From Pontibacter fetidus (lineage in GTDB: Bacteria; Bacteroidota; Bacteroidia; Cytophagales; Hymenobacteraceae), in the NCBI RefSeq assembly GCF_010119545.1, contig NZ_JAAEAA010000016.1:55037-119036 (forward strand): a DNA stretch of 64,000 bases. Reading direction: 5' to 3'. The position numbers were made by a program, and so were the translations under genes. Below, piece by piece: positions 6,793-15,810 of this stretch (positions are counted from its first letter, which is position 1; every line of letters begins with the position of its first letter). A model generated the notes under the pieces. The model was not told the DNA's origin. It ran no database searches and worked only from the letters and a program-made list of their open reading frames with translations.

Positions 6793-8370
6793 ATGTCTGA
6801 AAACCACAAACGCCAATTAGAACAACAACTCTGGAACATCGCCAACACCCTGCGCGGCAAAATGGACGCTGACGAGTTCCGGGATTATATACTGGGCTTT
6901 ATCTTCTACAAATACCTGTCTGAGAAGATGGAGCTGTATGCTAACAAGATACTAGCCGAGGACGGCATTAAGTATGCCGACATAAACGAAAACACCGAAG
7001 AAGGGCAGGAATACCTGGAGGCCATTAAAGAAGAAGCGCTTACCAGCCTGGGTTATTTCCTGAAGCCGGCGGAGCTGTTTAAGGAACTGGCCCGCAAAGG
7101 CAACTCCAACAGCAAAGAAGAAGGCGTGAGCAACTTTATACTGGATGAGCTGACGCAGGTGCTCAAGCACATTGAGCAGAGCACGATGGGCACCGAGAGC
7201 GAAGACGACTTTAACAAGCTATTCGAGGACCTGGATTTGACATCCACCAAGCTGGGCCGTACCGAAGCTGCCAAGAACGATTTGATTGCCAAAGTGCTGG
7301 GCCACCTGGATAAGATAGACTTTAAGCTGGAAGATACAGAAGCCGACGTGCTGGGCGATGCCTACGAGTACCTGATCGGGCAGTTTGCGAGCGGCGCGGG
7401 CAAGAAAGCGGGTGAATTTTATACCCCACAGGAAGTGTCGAAGGTGCTGGCCAAGCTGGTGACTACCGGAAAAACCAAGCTAAAATCGGTGTATGACCCT
7501 ACCTGCGGCTCGGGCTCTTTGCTGTTGCGCGTGGCCAAGGAAGTAGACGAAGTTTCTAACTTTTACGGACAGGAGCTGAACCGCACCACTTACAACCTGG
7601 CGCGCATGAACATGATCCTGCACGACGTGCACTTCCAGAAGTTCGACATACGGCAGGAAGACACGCTGGAGCACCCACAGCACCTGGAGCAGCGCTTCGA
7701 GGCGATAGTTGCCAATCCGCCGTTCTCGGCAAACTGGAGTGCCAGCCCGCTGCATTTGTCCGACGACCGCTTTAGCCAGTACGGCAAGCTGGCCCCGAGC
7801 TCTAAAGCCGACTTTGCCTTTGTGCAGCATATGGTACACCACCTGGCTGATAACGGAGCTATGGCAGTGGTGCTGCCGCATGGTGTGCTGTTCAGGGGCG
7901 GAGCCGAAGGGCATATACGCCAGTACCTGATCGAGGACCGCAACTACCTGGACGCCGTGATCGGACTTCCAGCCAACATTTTCTACGGTACTAGCATTCC
8001 TACCTGCATCCTAGTGTTTAAGAAATGCCGCGAGCAGAACGACAATATCCTGTTTATAGATGCCAGTCAGTATTACGAGAAGGCCAAAACGCAGTGCTAC
8101 CTGCGCGACATCGATATTGAAAAGATCATTACGACGTACCGCGAGCGCAAACCCGAGTTCAAGTATAGCCATGTGGCCAGCCTGCAGGAGATTCGCGACA
8201 ACGACTATAATCTGAACATTCCGCGCTACGTGGACACCTTTGAAGAGGAAGAATCTATAGACCTGAACGAAGTAGCTACCGCACTTGCCCAACTGGAAGA
8301 CGAGATGCAAAGTACTGACCAAACTATAGCCGCGTTTTGCGCCGAGTTAGGTATAGCTAAACCTTTTTAA
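6793..8370 (+). CDS. hsdM: Type I restriction-modification system, methyltransferase subunit HsdM
   Basis: The 525-residue HsdM methylates adenine N6 in the target set by HsdS and is also part of the restriction complex. An N-terminal helical domain (1-~170) precedes the methyltransferase core. The SAM-binding motif I DPTCGSGS is at 235-242 and the catalytic NPPF at 308-311. GEFYTPQEVSKVLAKL before motif I is a family signature. The C-terminal ~60 residues are helical, as expected for HsdS contact. Length is normal and motifs are intact. hsdS starts 2 nt after its stop. GC content is visibly higher than in hsdS and the nuclease gene downstream. Confidence 0.96.
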   Translation: MSENHKRQLEQQLWNIANTLRGKMDADEFRDYILGFIFYKYLSEKMELYANKILAEDGIKYADINENTEEGQEYLEAIKEEALTSLGYFLKPAELFKELARKGNSNSKEEGVSNFILDELTQVLKHIEQSTMGTESEDDFNKLFEDLDLTSTKLGRTEAAKNDLIAKVLGHLDKIDFKLEDTEADVLGDAYEYLIGQFASGAGKKAGEFYTPQEVSKVLAKLVTTGKTKLKSVYDPTCGSGSLLLRVAKEVDEVSNFYGQELNRTTYNLARMNMILHDVHFQKFDIRQEDTLEHPQHLEQRFEAIVANPPFSANWSASPLHLSDDRFSQYGKLAPSSKADFAFVQHMVHHLADNGAMAVVLPHGVLFRGGAEGHIRQYLIEDRNYLDAVIGLPANIFYGTSIPTCILVFKKCREQNDNILFIDASQYYEKAKTQCYLRDIDIEKIITTYRERKPEFKYSHVASLQEIRDNDYNLNIPRYVDTFEEEESIDLNEVATALAQLEDEMQSTDQTIAAFCAELGIAKPF

Positions 8371-8372
8371 CT

Positions 8373-9629
8373 ATGGAAGCAACAGCAGAAATAACAGCAG
8401 CCGTGAAGAACGTACCCGCTCTTCGCTTTCCTGAGTTCGAGGGGAAGTGGAAAGAAGGGAAGTTAAAAGGTCTGATTAAATCTATAGATTCAGGATGGAG
8501 TCCACAATGTGAAGCCGTTCCTGCTGAAACAGATGAGTGGGGTGTTCTTAAAACAACTTCTGTAGTTTGGGATGGATTTAATGAAAACGAAAATAAGAGA
8601 CTACCTGATCATTTAGAGCCTAGAGAGGAAATACAAGTAAGGGTAAACGATATTTTGATAACACGTGCTGGTCCTACAAATAGAGTAGGGGTAACAGTTC
8701 ACGTAGATAAAATTCGCCCAAAACTTATGCTTTCTGATAAGATCGTTAGACTCAGAACTAATGATGAAAATAACTCAAAGTTTATTGCGATCTCTTTAGC
8801 TAGTGATCGTGCACAAAAGCAGTTGATGAGTAAGTCAAGCGGGCTAGCTACTTCACAGACAAATATCTCGCAAAGTATAATACTCAATACTAAGCTAATT
8901 TATCCTGCTAAAGAAGAGCAGCAAAAAATAGCTTCATTCTTAACTGTTGTTGATGGTAAGATTCAGCAGTTAAGCAAGAAGAAGGAGCTGTTGGAGAAGT
9001 ATAAAAAAGGGGTGATGCAGCAGATCTTCTCTCAGCAGATCCGCTTCAAGGATGACAACGGTAATGACTTTCCTGAGTGGGAGGAGAAAAGGCTAGAGAA
9101 ATATATAACACATAAGTCCGAGCGAAATAGAGATGGTAAAGTTGAACTAGTACTTAGTGTTAGTAATAAAAAGGGTTTCATCACACAAGACGAACAGTTT
9201 GACGGTTATGCAGTTGCAAGTAAAGATTTGTCTAACTATAAAGTTGTTGAAAGAAACGATATAGCTTATAACCCTTCTAGAATAAACGTAGGTTCTATTG
9301 CCCGACTAACCAATTTTGACAAAGGTATTGTGAGCCCTATGTATGTTGTGTTCTCACTTAAAGAAGGTTTGAGTATACCTTATTTTGAGTTTTTATACGA
9401 CACATTTTTATTTAAACATCTAATAAAAGTTAGTTGCTCAGGTAGTGTTCGTGATACCTTGAATTTTGAGGACTTATGTAGTTTTAAGCTAAGATTTCCT
9501 TCAACGGACGAGCAAAATAAAATAGCCAAATTCTTAACTTCAATAGACAACAAAATAAACTATACTTCTAAACAACTGGAACAGGCGCAGCAATTCAAGA
9601 AAGGCTTGCTGCAGCAAATGTTTGTGTAA
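8373..9629 (+). CDS. hsdS: Type I restriction-modification system, specificity subunit HsdS
   Basis: The 418-residue HsdS has two target-recognition domains, each followed by a conserved helical spacer. The half-repeats are visible: PALRFPEFEGKWKEGKLKGL and later DFPEWEEKRLEKYI begin the two domains. EEQQKIASFLTVVDGKIQQL and DEQNKIAKFLTSIDNKINY begin the two spacers. The second spacer ends QFKKGLLQQMFV, like the first (YKKGVMQQIFS). Both domains look complete, so the system should recognise a bipartite site, which cannot be predicted here. Composition is AT-rich compared with hsdM and hsdR, as usual for rapidly exchanged specificity genes. Confidence 0.95.
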   Translation: MEATAEITAAVKNVPALRFPEFEGKWKEGKLKGLIKSIDSGWSPQCEAVPAETDEWGVLKTTSVVWDGFNENENKRLPDHLEPREEIQVRVNDILITRAGPTNRVGVTVHVDKIRPKLMLSDKIVRLRTNDENNSKFIAISLASDRAQKQLMSKSSGLATSQTNISQSIILNTKLIYPAKEEQQKIASFLTVVDGKIQQLSKKKELLEKYKKGVMQQIFSQQIRFKDDNGNDFPEWEEKRLEKYITHKSERNRDGKVELVLSVSNKKGFITQDEQFDGYAVASKDLSNYKVVERNDIAYNPSRINVGSIARLTNFDKGIVSPMYVVFSLKEGLSIPYFEFLYDTFLFKHLIKVSCSGSVRDTLNFEDLCSFKLRFPSTDEQNKIAKFLTSIDNKINYTSKQLEQAQQFKKGLLQQMFV

Positions 9630-9631
9630 AA

Positions 9632-10843
9632 ATGGTAAGCGCGGAGAAACTAAGCAATCTACTAGATGGCACCAAAAGGATAATAGCCCACCAAAAGGAG
9701 CTAGCAGAACTGCGTGGCGAAACATTTAATGTTTTCTCTATACTTAAGATGGAGCGCCTGGAGAACAGTACCCATTCCGCTTTTTTAACAGAGCTTTTAA
9801 ATCCAGATGGCACGCACCTAAAGGGCAACATATTTTTGAAGCTTTTCCTGGATACACTTGAGGATGTACCCCTAACACTCAACCTGAATACCACGAATGT
9901 AAAGCCAGAGCATCATATAGGTGCCCGCAACGTGGATACTAAATACGGAGGCAGGATTGATATTTATATCTGTGATAGTTTAAACAACAGTATCTCTATA
10001 GAGAACAAGATAGATGCTGGCGACCAGGAGGCTCAAATAGAGCGCTACTATAATCACAACAAAGGCAAAAACACAGTGCTATACCTAACTTTACATGGCT
10101 CCGATCCATCAAACGGAAGCAAAGGAGCGTTGGAGTCTGGCACAGATTTTCATAACATATCATACCGCAAACACATCCTTGAGTGGCTGGATAAGTGTTT
10201 AAAAGAAGCAGCTGATTCCCCAATCCTTCGCGAAACTATAAAGCAATACAAGATCCTTATCCAAAAGCTTACTGCAACTATGGCTGAGAAACAAACACAG
10301 CAACTAACCAACCTGATGCTCTCACATTATAAAGAGGCAGAGTATATTGCTTCAAACTTTAACAGGGTTACTATAGAAATAAGAGAAGAGATCAGGCAAA
10401 GTGTTATTAAAAAACTACAGGAACACGTTGGAGCTAGCTATACTATTACTGCCCAGAATGCTTATAACAAGCCTTATACGCTTATTTGGATTAAGCTAAA
10501 AGGGATGGAGGATAAACCAATATTCTTTATTGTAGAGACTTTTAGTGGATTACCACAAGGGCATTTTGGTGGCGCATTGTTCATAGGTACAGTTGATGTT
10601 GGTAAGGATGAAAGTGAGTTTATGAGAAATAACGATCATTATATTCACAGATGGTATAACGCATATAAGTTAAATGATTTTGAGCAGGATGAGCTGAAGC
10701 TTAGCAATTCAGATTTACTTCAGAAAATCAATTCTGATAGTATTTTCAAGAGTAATCTTGTGGAGCATATAGTAAACGAAATAGAAACTTATCTAGCCCG
10801 AGAAACTGATAAGGTGCGGTTTTACCTAAACAAGTTAAGTTAA
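9632..10843 (+). CDS. PD-(D/E)XK nuclease-family protein inside the hsd operon
   Basis: The 403-residue protein matches the PDDEXK_4 type (PF14281, from memory). LENSTHSAFLTELLNPDGTHLKG is the family's N-terminal signature. The nuclease core has D110 in GGRIDIYI and E124-x-K126 in ISIENKIDAGDQ, followed by QIERYYNH. The C-terminal half is a separate, unrecognised domain. The start follows the hsdS stop by 2 nt and the stop overlaps the hsdR ATG (TAATG), so it is an integral part of the operon. Such proteins recur in defence islands, mostly without known roles. It may act as an extra effector or as an accessory of the RM complex. Confidence 0.82.
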   Translation: MVSAEKLSNLLDGTKRIIAHQKELAELRGETFNVFSILKMERLENSTHSAFLTELLNPDGTHLKGNIFLKLFLDTLEDVPLTLNLNTTNVKPEHHIGARNVDTKYGGRIDIYICDSLNNSISIENKIDAGDQEAQIERYYNHNKGKNTVLYLTLHGSDPSNGSKGALESGTDFHNISYRKHILEWLDKCLKEAADSPILRETIKQYKILIQKLTATMAEKQTQQLTNLMLSHYKEAEYIASNFNRVTIEIREEIRQSVIKKLQEHVGASYTITAQNAYNKPYTLIWIKLKGMEDKPIFFIVETFSGLPQGHFGGALFIGTVDVGKDESEFMRNNDHYIHRWYNAYKLNDFEQDELKLSNSDLLQKINSDSIFKSNLVEHIVNEIETYLARETDKVRFYLNKLS

Positions 10844-13707
10844 TGGGAACACAACCGGAGCAGGTACTTGAAGACAACCTGGTAAAACAGCTGCAGGGGC
10901 TGGGCTATAGTTACGTTGCGATAAAAGACGAGCAGGCCCTGCTAGCCAACCTGAAAACGCAGCTGGAAAAGCACAACCAGGTATCGCTGACGGAAAAGGA
11001 ATTTGAGCGCGTGCTTAACCACTTGAACAAAGGCAACGTGTTCGACCGCGCCAAAGTGCTCCGCGATAAAATGCAGCTCACCAAGGACGATGGCACGAGC
11101 GTGTACCTGGAGTTTCTGCAGCAGGAGCATTGGTGCCAGAATTTGTTTCAGGTAACCCAGCAGGTAACTATAGATGGCACCTACAAAAACCGCTACGACG
11201 TAACGCTGCTGGTAAACGGCCTGCCGCTGGTGCAGATCGAGTTGAAGCGCCGCGGTCTGGAACTGAAAGAAGCTTTTAACCAGGTAAACCGCTACCACCG
11301 CCATTCCTTCGGGGCATCGCATGGCCTGTTCCAGTATGTGCAGCTATTTGTGATCAGCAACGGCGTAAACACCAAGTACTACGCCAACAACCGCCGCCAG
11401 TCGTTTAAGCAAACCTTCTATTGGGCTGATACCAACAATAAGCTCATCACCCAGCTCGAAGCCTTTACCAAAGCGTTCCTGGAACCCTGCCACCTGGCCA
11501 AAATGGTGACCAAGTACATTGTGCTCAACGAGACGCACAAGATCCTGATGGTGCTGCGCCCGTACCAGTACTACGCCACCGAAGCCATCATCGATAAGGT
11601 AAAGAACTCGGATAAGAACGGCTATATCTGGCACACCACCGGCTCGGGCAAAACGCTCACGTCCTTTAAAGCCAGCCAACTGCTCATGCAGCTGCCCAAG
11701 GTACACAAAGTAGTGTTTGTAGTAGACCGCAAGGACCTGGATTACCAGACCACCAAAGAGTTCAACAGCTTTTCGGCAGGAAGTATCGACGGCACCGACG
11801 ATACTCGCGCCCTGGTCGGCCAGCTTTCCGGCAACACCAAACTCATCGTTACCACTATACAGAAGTTAAACAATGCCATCGGCAGCGCCCGTTTTTCCGG
11901 CAAACTGGAAAAGCTACGGGAAGAGCGCGTGGTGTTTATTTTTGACGAGTGCCACCGCAGCCAGTTCGGCGAAACGCACAACCGCATCAAAAGCTTCTTT
12001 ACCAAAGCCCAGCTGTTCGGCTTTACGGGCACCCCGATCTTTGCTGAGAACGTGATCAAAAACGACCTGGGCAAGCGCACCACCCGCGATTTGTTCGACG
12101 AGTGCCTGCACAAATACCTGATAACCGATGCCATCAAAGACGAAAACGTGCTTAAGTTCTCGGTAGAGTATGTGGGCAGGTACAGGGAGAAAGCAGGCAG
12201 CAATACCGAGATTGATATAGAAGTAGAAGACATTGACACCAAAGAGCTGTTGGAAGCCCCGCAGCGCCTGGAAAAGATCGTAGACTACATCATCGAGCAC
12301 CACCCGCGCAAAACCCACGGCAAAGAGTTTACCGGCATGTTCTGCGTGAGCAGCGTGGATGTACTTATCCGCTATTACGAGCTGTTCCAGAAGCGCAAAA
12401 CCGAAGGCAAACACAACCTAAAAATAGCCACTATCTTCAGCTACGCGTCCAACGAAGAAGACAAAGGCGCCACCGGCGATTACATGCTCGAAGACGAAGA
12501 GATTTCCGTAGCCGCCGAGCCAACTATAGCCTATACCGCCAACAGCCACACCCGCGAGAAACTGGATGCGTTTATCGTGGACTATAACACCCTATTCAAC
12601 ACCAAGTTCTCTACCAAAGACAGCCAGTCGTTCTACAACTACTACAACGACATCTCGAAGCGGGTAAAGAACAAGGAAATAGACCTGCTGCTGGTCGTAA
12701 ACATGTACCTGACCGGCTTTGACTCTCCGCCGCTGAGCACATTGTATGTAGACAAGAACCTGAAATACCACGGCCTGATCCAAGCCTACAGCCGCACCAA
12801 CAGGCTTTATACCGAGCAGAAGTCACAGGGTAACATCGTGGTGTTCCGTAACCTGAAACAAGCCACGGATGATGCCATTGCGCTGTTCTCTAACAAGGAT
12901 GCCAAAGACATTATCCTGGTAGAGCCTTACGAGGACTATGTAACTAAATTCAACATTGCTTTTGCCGAGCTGCTAAAAATAGCGCCTACGGTAGGTAGTG
13001 TGGACAGCCTGCCAAGCGAAGAAGAAGAGCTGGAGTTTGTAAAAGCCTTCCGCGAATTGATGCGCCTGAAAAACGTGCTTACCACTTTCGCTGACTTCAG
13101 TTTTGATCACCTGGCCATGTCCGCGCAGAGCTTTGAAGACTATAAAAGCAAGTACCTGGACCTGTATGATAAGGTTAAAACAGGCACCGCCAAAGAGAAA
13201 GAATCGATACTGGATGATGTGGACTTTGAGCTGGAACTGATCCACCGCGACGAGATCAACGTGGCCTACATCCTGAAGCTACTAGCCAAGCTCAACACTG
13301 CCAGCGAAGAAGATAAAGAGCGCCAGAAAAAAGCCATCCTGGATACGCTTACAGGCGAAGCCACCCTGCGCAGTAAACGCGAGCTTATCCGCAAGTTCAT
13401 CGAAGAGAACCTGCCGCGCATCGAAGATATAGACGACATACCGGAACAGTTCGAAAACTTCTGGGCCCGGGAGCAAATGGCCGCCTTCGAGAAGATGAGC
13501 AAAGAAGAACAGCTCGATCCTGTAAAGCTACAAGCCGTGCTGGGTAATTACCTTTTCACCGAACGCACACCCTTAAGAGATGAAGTACTGGGCATGCTGC
13601 CTGCCAAGCCGAAACTGCTGGAACGCAAGCCGATTGCCGAACGCATTACAGCTAAGATGTTAAGCTTTGTCGAGACGTTTATCAGTGGGATGGGGGCGAG
13701 GTTATAG
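10843..13707 (+). CDS. hsdR: Type I restriction enzyme, motor and endonuclease subunit HsdR
   Basis: The 954-residue HsdR translocates and cuts unmodified DNA. The N-terminal nuclease has D119 and E133-x-K135 (VQIELKRRG). The SF2 helicase follows with GSGKT at 267-271, DECH at 368-371, FTGTP, and later motifs ending with QAYSRTNR. The C-terminal region is helical and probably contacts HsdM. All motifs are present, so the system is likely active. Its ATG overlaps the stop of the preceding nuclease gene. A very strong hairpin terminator follows at 13722. GC content and internal CTATAG words resemble the host, unlike the integrase region, so the RM core may come from a relative. Confidence 0.96.
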   Translation: MGTQPEQVLEDNLVKQLQGLGYSYVAIKDEQALLANLKTQLEKHNQVSLTEKEFERVLNHLNKGNVFDRAKVLRDKMQLTKDDGTSVYLEFLQQEHWCQNLFQVTQQVTIDGTYKNRYDVTLLVNGLPLVQIELKRRGLELKEAFNQVNRYHRHSFGASHGLFQYVQLFVISNGVNTKYYANNRRQSFKQTFYWADTNNKLITQLEAFTKAFLEPCHLAKMVTKYIVLNETHKILMVLRPYQYYATEAIIDKVKNSDKNGYIWHTTGSGKTLTSFKASQLLMQLPKVHKVVFVVDRKDLDYQTTKEFNSFSAGSIDGTDDTRALVGQLSGNTKLIVTTIQKLNNAIGSARFSGKLEKLREERVVFIFDECHRSQFGETHNRIKSFFTKAQLFGFTGTPIFAENVIKNDLGKRTTRDLFDECLHKYLITDAIKDENVLKFSVEYVGRYREKAGSNTEIDIEVEDIDTKELLEAPQRLEKIVDYIIEHHPRKTHGKEFTGMFCVSSVDVLIRYYELFQKRKTEGKHNLKIATIFSYASNEEDKGATGDYMLEDEEISVAAEPTIAYTANSHTREKLDAFIVDYNTLFNTKFSTKDSQSFYNYYNDISKRVKNKEIDLLLVVNMYLTGFDSPPLSTLYVDKNLKYHGLIQAYSRTNRLYTEQKSQGNIVVFRNLKQATDDAIALFSNKDAKDIILVEPYEDYVTKFNIAFAELLKIAPTVGSVDSLPSEEEELEFVKAFRELMRLKNVLTTFADFSFDHLAMSAQSFEDYKSKYLDLYDKVKTGTAKEKESILDDVDFELELIHRDEINVAYILKLLAKLNTASEEDKERQKKAILDTLTGEATLRSKRELIRKFIEENLPRIEDIDDIPEQFENFWAREQMAAFEKMSKEEQLDPVKLQAVLGNYLFTERTPLRDEVLGMLPAKPKLLERKPIAERITAKMLSFVETFISGMGARL

Positions 13708-13721
13708 AAATGTTTTAAAAT

Positions 13722-13786
13722 AAATAATGCTTCCTCAATCATCCTAATTAAAAAATTAATGGATGATTGAGGAAGCATTATTTTTC
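13722..13786. terminator. Long bidirectional terminator between hsdR and the HEPN gene
   Basis: The arms at 13722-13744 and 13761-13783 are perfectly complementary over 23 bp around a 16-nt AT-only loop, with A- and T-rich flanks on both strands. It lies between two convergent genes and would end both transcripts. Confidence 0.85.
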
Positions 13787-13800
13787 TACCTACAGTAGTA

Positions 13801-15591
13801 CTAGTGTAGGATTTGTGTAGGATTATTGATTTTTAAGAATTCTTCAAGTTTACTGTTTTTCAAAGATCCTAAAATTATCTCCTGGGCTATAAAATAATCC
13901 TCAATTGTTACTTTGCCATCATTATCTAAATCAACATTATTTTCTGCCATAAAATCTAAGATAGAATTCAAGATGAATGTTAAATAGTATTTTATGTGTG
14001 AGATATGAACGTATATACCATTCTTTATTGCAGCATTATGTACAATCTCATTTCTGATTCTATATAGACGTGTAATGTTTGATGTTATATTATGTTGATG
14101 CTTTATAAGAACCTCATTGATTTTATTAGGCTCCTCATACCATTTCTGAAAGAAATTTGTCCTAAACTTTAATAATTCACTTTCACTATTTACAATTACA
14201 TCTCTATATGATTTATGTAATAACAAATAGTTTAAATTGTCATCGTAGTTACTTATGTGCCCGTTGATTTCTTGTCTACTTAGAGCCTTATGGTAATCAA
14301 AGAGATTTCTTTTAACATATATCAGGCTATGACATTTAGGAAAGTATTTTCTTATTCTATCTATAGTCTTTTCAGCGCTATTGGTTGTTGTAAATATATA
14401 TTCTAGCCCAATCCAATAGTTCAACAATTTTGTTTCCAATTCAGGAGATTCGCTTCCAGTCCTATAATACCTTATTGCACTTAATATCTTATTATAACTT
14501 TCTGAACCAATATTATTCTGCTCAATCTTTTTAATTTTTATTAAAAGATTTTCGAATATACTTGCATCACTTCTAAAATAACCATCTATCTGGAAGTTGC
14601 TTGGGAAAGTAGATGCTTTTTGGGGCTCATTCTCACCTATTACAGCGCAACGTTCATCAATCCTAAATATATGTTTGCTGAAGCCTAGATGATAGATATC
14701 AAGATCCTTTGAAACCCTATTAAGAGCTATTTCAATTGCTTTAAAATAGTCTTTGGTATGAATCTTAATATAGATCAAGTTCTCACCTTTATGTTTTTCT
14801 AAGTATTCATTTACTTGATTGGAGGTTTTCTTTTCGATTGCTTTTCGAAATTTCTTAGTTATTAATCCATAAGAATTATCAATTTTATAGAATTCCTGAA
14901 ATTGAAAAGTTGAGCCTTTTATATTAAAGACAACAGTAAATTCTTCATCTGCTTTTTGTGCTAACTCTTTATAAATGTTAAATCTCTCTTCGAAGGACTT
15001 ACTATGGCCTTTTTTCCTTACAAATACGATTTGAAATAAATTATATAAGTACTGTTTAGTATAGCCCTTATTAATAAGTTCAACAAATAAATGATTGGTA
15101 AAAACTACAATCTTCTTCCGTAATGAGAAAAAGTCACTCTCCTTAATCGTCAATGCTCCTTCAGAGTCAATTAATGAATCATAAGAATTCATTAAATTAT
15201 TTACTTCGTCAAATAAATGAGCATCATAGCCTAAATTATCCTTTAAAATAAGCTTACTTGATTGAATTAAAAGCTTGTAGTTGTTTCTATCTGCTTTATT
15301 TAATATTTCTAGATAATGTTTTTTGTTAATTTGTTTATATAACAATCCATCGTTGTTATCTTCTAAAGCTTGTTTTAATTCCTTACTTGTAGATTCGACA
15401 TAGTCATTATTAGTTAAGATACCTGATATTGACGAATAAGTAACCTGAATTAATTCTTCAATAAGGGTCTTAGGATTATGTAATCTTAACCTAAAGCTGT
15501 CTATAGTATTTCTATATAAAAGTTCTATTCCTTTCTCTATAAATAATTTTTGAAAAGGGTTTACAGAATAGTCTAGATTAATCTTTTGCAT
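13801..15591 (-). CDS. HEPN-domain protein (Apea-like) with C-terminal EF-hand-like loop
   Basis: The 596-residue protein is AT-rich in base content and mostly unrecognised over residues 1-~375. The C-terminal third fits an Apea-type HEPN domain: ESPELETKLLNYWIGLEYIF at ~381-400 matches the family's helix with an invariant E, and the HEPN RNase motif Rx4H is present as R513-NEIV-H518. HEPN proteins of this kind are often RNA-cutting toxins or antiphage effectors. Residues 554-565 (DLDNDGKVTIED) form a textbook EF-hand/dockerin calcium loop, odd in a protein without a signal peptide. It converges on hsdR and diverges from a candidate small RNA and an ImmA-like gene. Defence function is inferred. 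Confidence 0.7.
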   Translation of the reverse strand: MQKINLDYSVNPFQKLFIEKGIELLYRNTIDSFRLRLHNPKTLIEELIQVTYSSISGILTNNDYVESTSKELKQALEDNNDGLLYKQINKKHYLEILNKADRNNYKLLIQSSKLILKDNLGYDAHLFDEVNNLMNSYDSLIDSEGALTIKESDFFSLRKKIVVFTNHLFVELINKGYTKQYLYNLFQIVFVRKKGHSKSFEERFNIYKELAQKADEEFTVVFNIKGSTFQFQEFYKIDNSYGLITKKFRKAIEKKTSNQVNEYLEKHKGENLIYIKIHTKDYFKAIEIALNRVSKDLDIYHLGFSKHIFRIDERCAVIGENEPQKASTFPSNFQIDGYFRSDASIFENLLIKIKKIEQNNIGSESYNKILSAIRYYRTGSESPELETKLLNYWIGLEYIFTTTNSAEKTIDRIRKYFPKCHSLIYVKRNLFDYHKALSRQEINGHISNYDDNLNYLLLHKSYRDVIVNSESELLKFRTNFFQKWYEEPNKINEVLIKHQHNITSNITRLYRIRNEIVHNAAIKNGIYVHISHIKYYLTFILNSILDFMAENNVDLDNDGKVTIEDYFIAQEIILGSLKNSKLEEFLKINNPTQILH

Positions 15592-15626
15592 TTGTATTAC
15601 GTATACCTTACCTTTGTGTAAAGGTA
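15585..15626 (+). promoter_or_regulatory. Bacteroidota-type promoter with palindromic -7 region
   Basis: TTTG at 15585-15588 and TACCTTTG at 15609-15616 are 20 nt apart, an excellent plus-strand promoter match. The -7 element is half of a perfect inverted repeat, TACCTTT-GTGT-AAAGGTA (15609-15626). The minus strand therefore carries the near-consensus TACCTTTA in front of the HEPN gene. The palindrome could be an operator shared by both directions. The plus-strand transcript would start near 15621, 190 nt before the metallopeptidase gene. Confidence 0.65.
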
Positions 15627-15748
15627 GTATAAAAATAGCCTAAAGATACAGAATGGGGCTCGGGAATTGACCTCTACTGTTTTTGCAGTAAGTTTTTTCT
15701 CGTTCCCCTAAGTAATTTGAGACCGAATTTAATTATTCGGTCTTTTTT
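15621..15748 (+). ncRNA. Candidate small RNA between the HEPN and ImmA-like genes
   Basis: A consensus promoter (TACCTTTG at 15609-15616) and an intrinsic terminator (15720-15748) bracket ~128 nt without a credible reading frame. Foldable elements are visible. GGGAA (15662-15666) pairs with TTCCC (15703-15707). Inside it TACTG (15675-15679) pairs with CAGTA (15686-15690) over a six-base T-rich loop, leaving an asymmetric bubble. It could be a free small RNA (toxin- or effector-linked) or the attenuated leader of the ImmA-like gene. No homology to a known RNA family was recognised. Confidence 0.45.
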
Positions 15749-15750
15749 TA
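15720..15750 (+). terminator. Intrinsic terminator in the divergent HEPN/ImmA gap
   Basis: AGACCGAAT (15720-15728) and ATTCGGTCT (15735-15743) form a 9-bp stem with a 6-nt loop, followed by a T-tract. It lies 61 nt upstream of the ImmA-like start, which only makes sense if a short plus-strand transcript ends here or if it attenuates that gene. Confidence 0.75.
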
Positions 15751-15810
15751 TGGCTTAAATTTAAATTTTTACCCTCTTATTGTGTATTATTCAAGCCCTA
15801 AATATCTAAA

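Noticed and set aside
11742..12414. Long reverse-strand frames opposite hsdR
   Set aside because: They are antisense shadows of a conserved helicase with all motifs intact on the plus strand.
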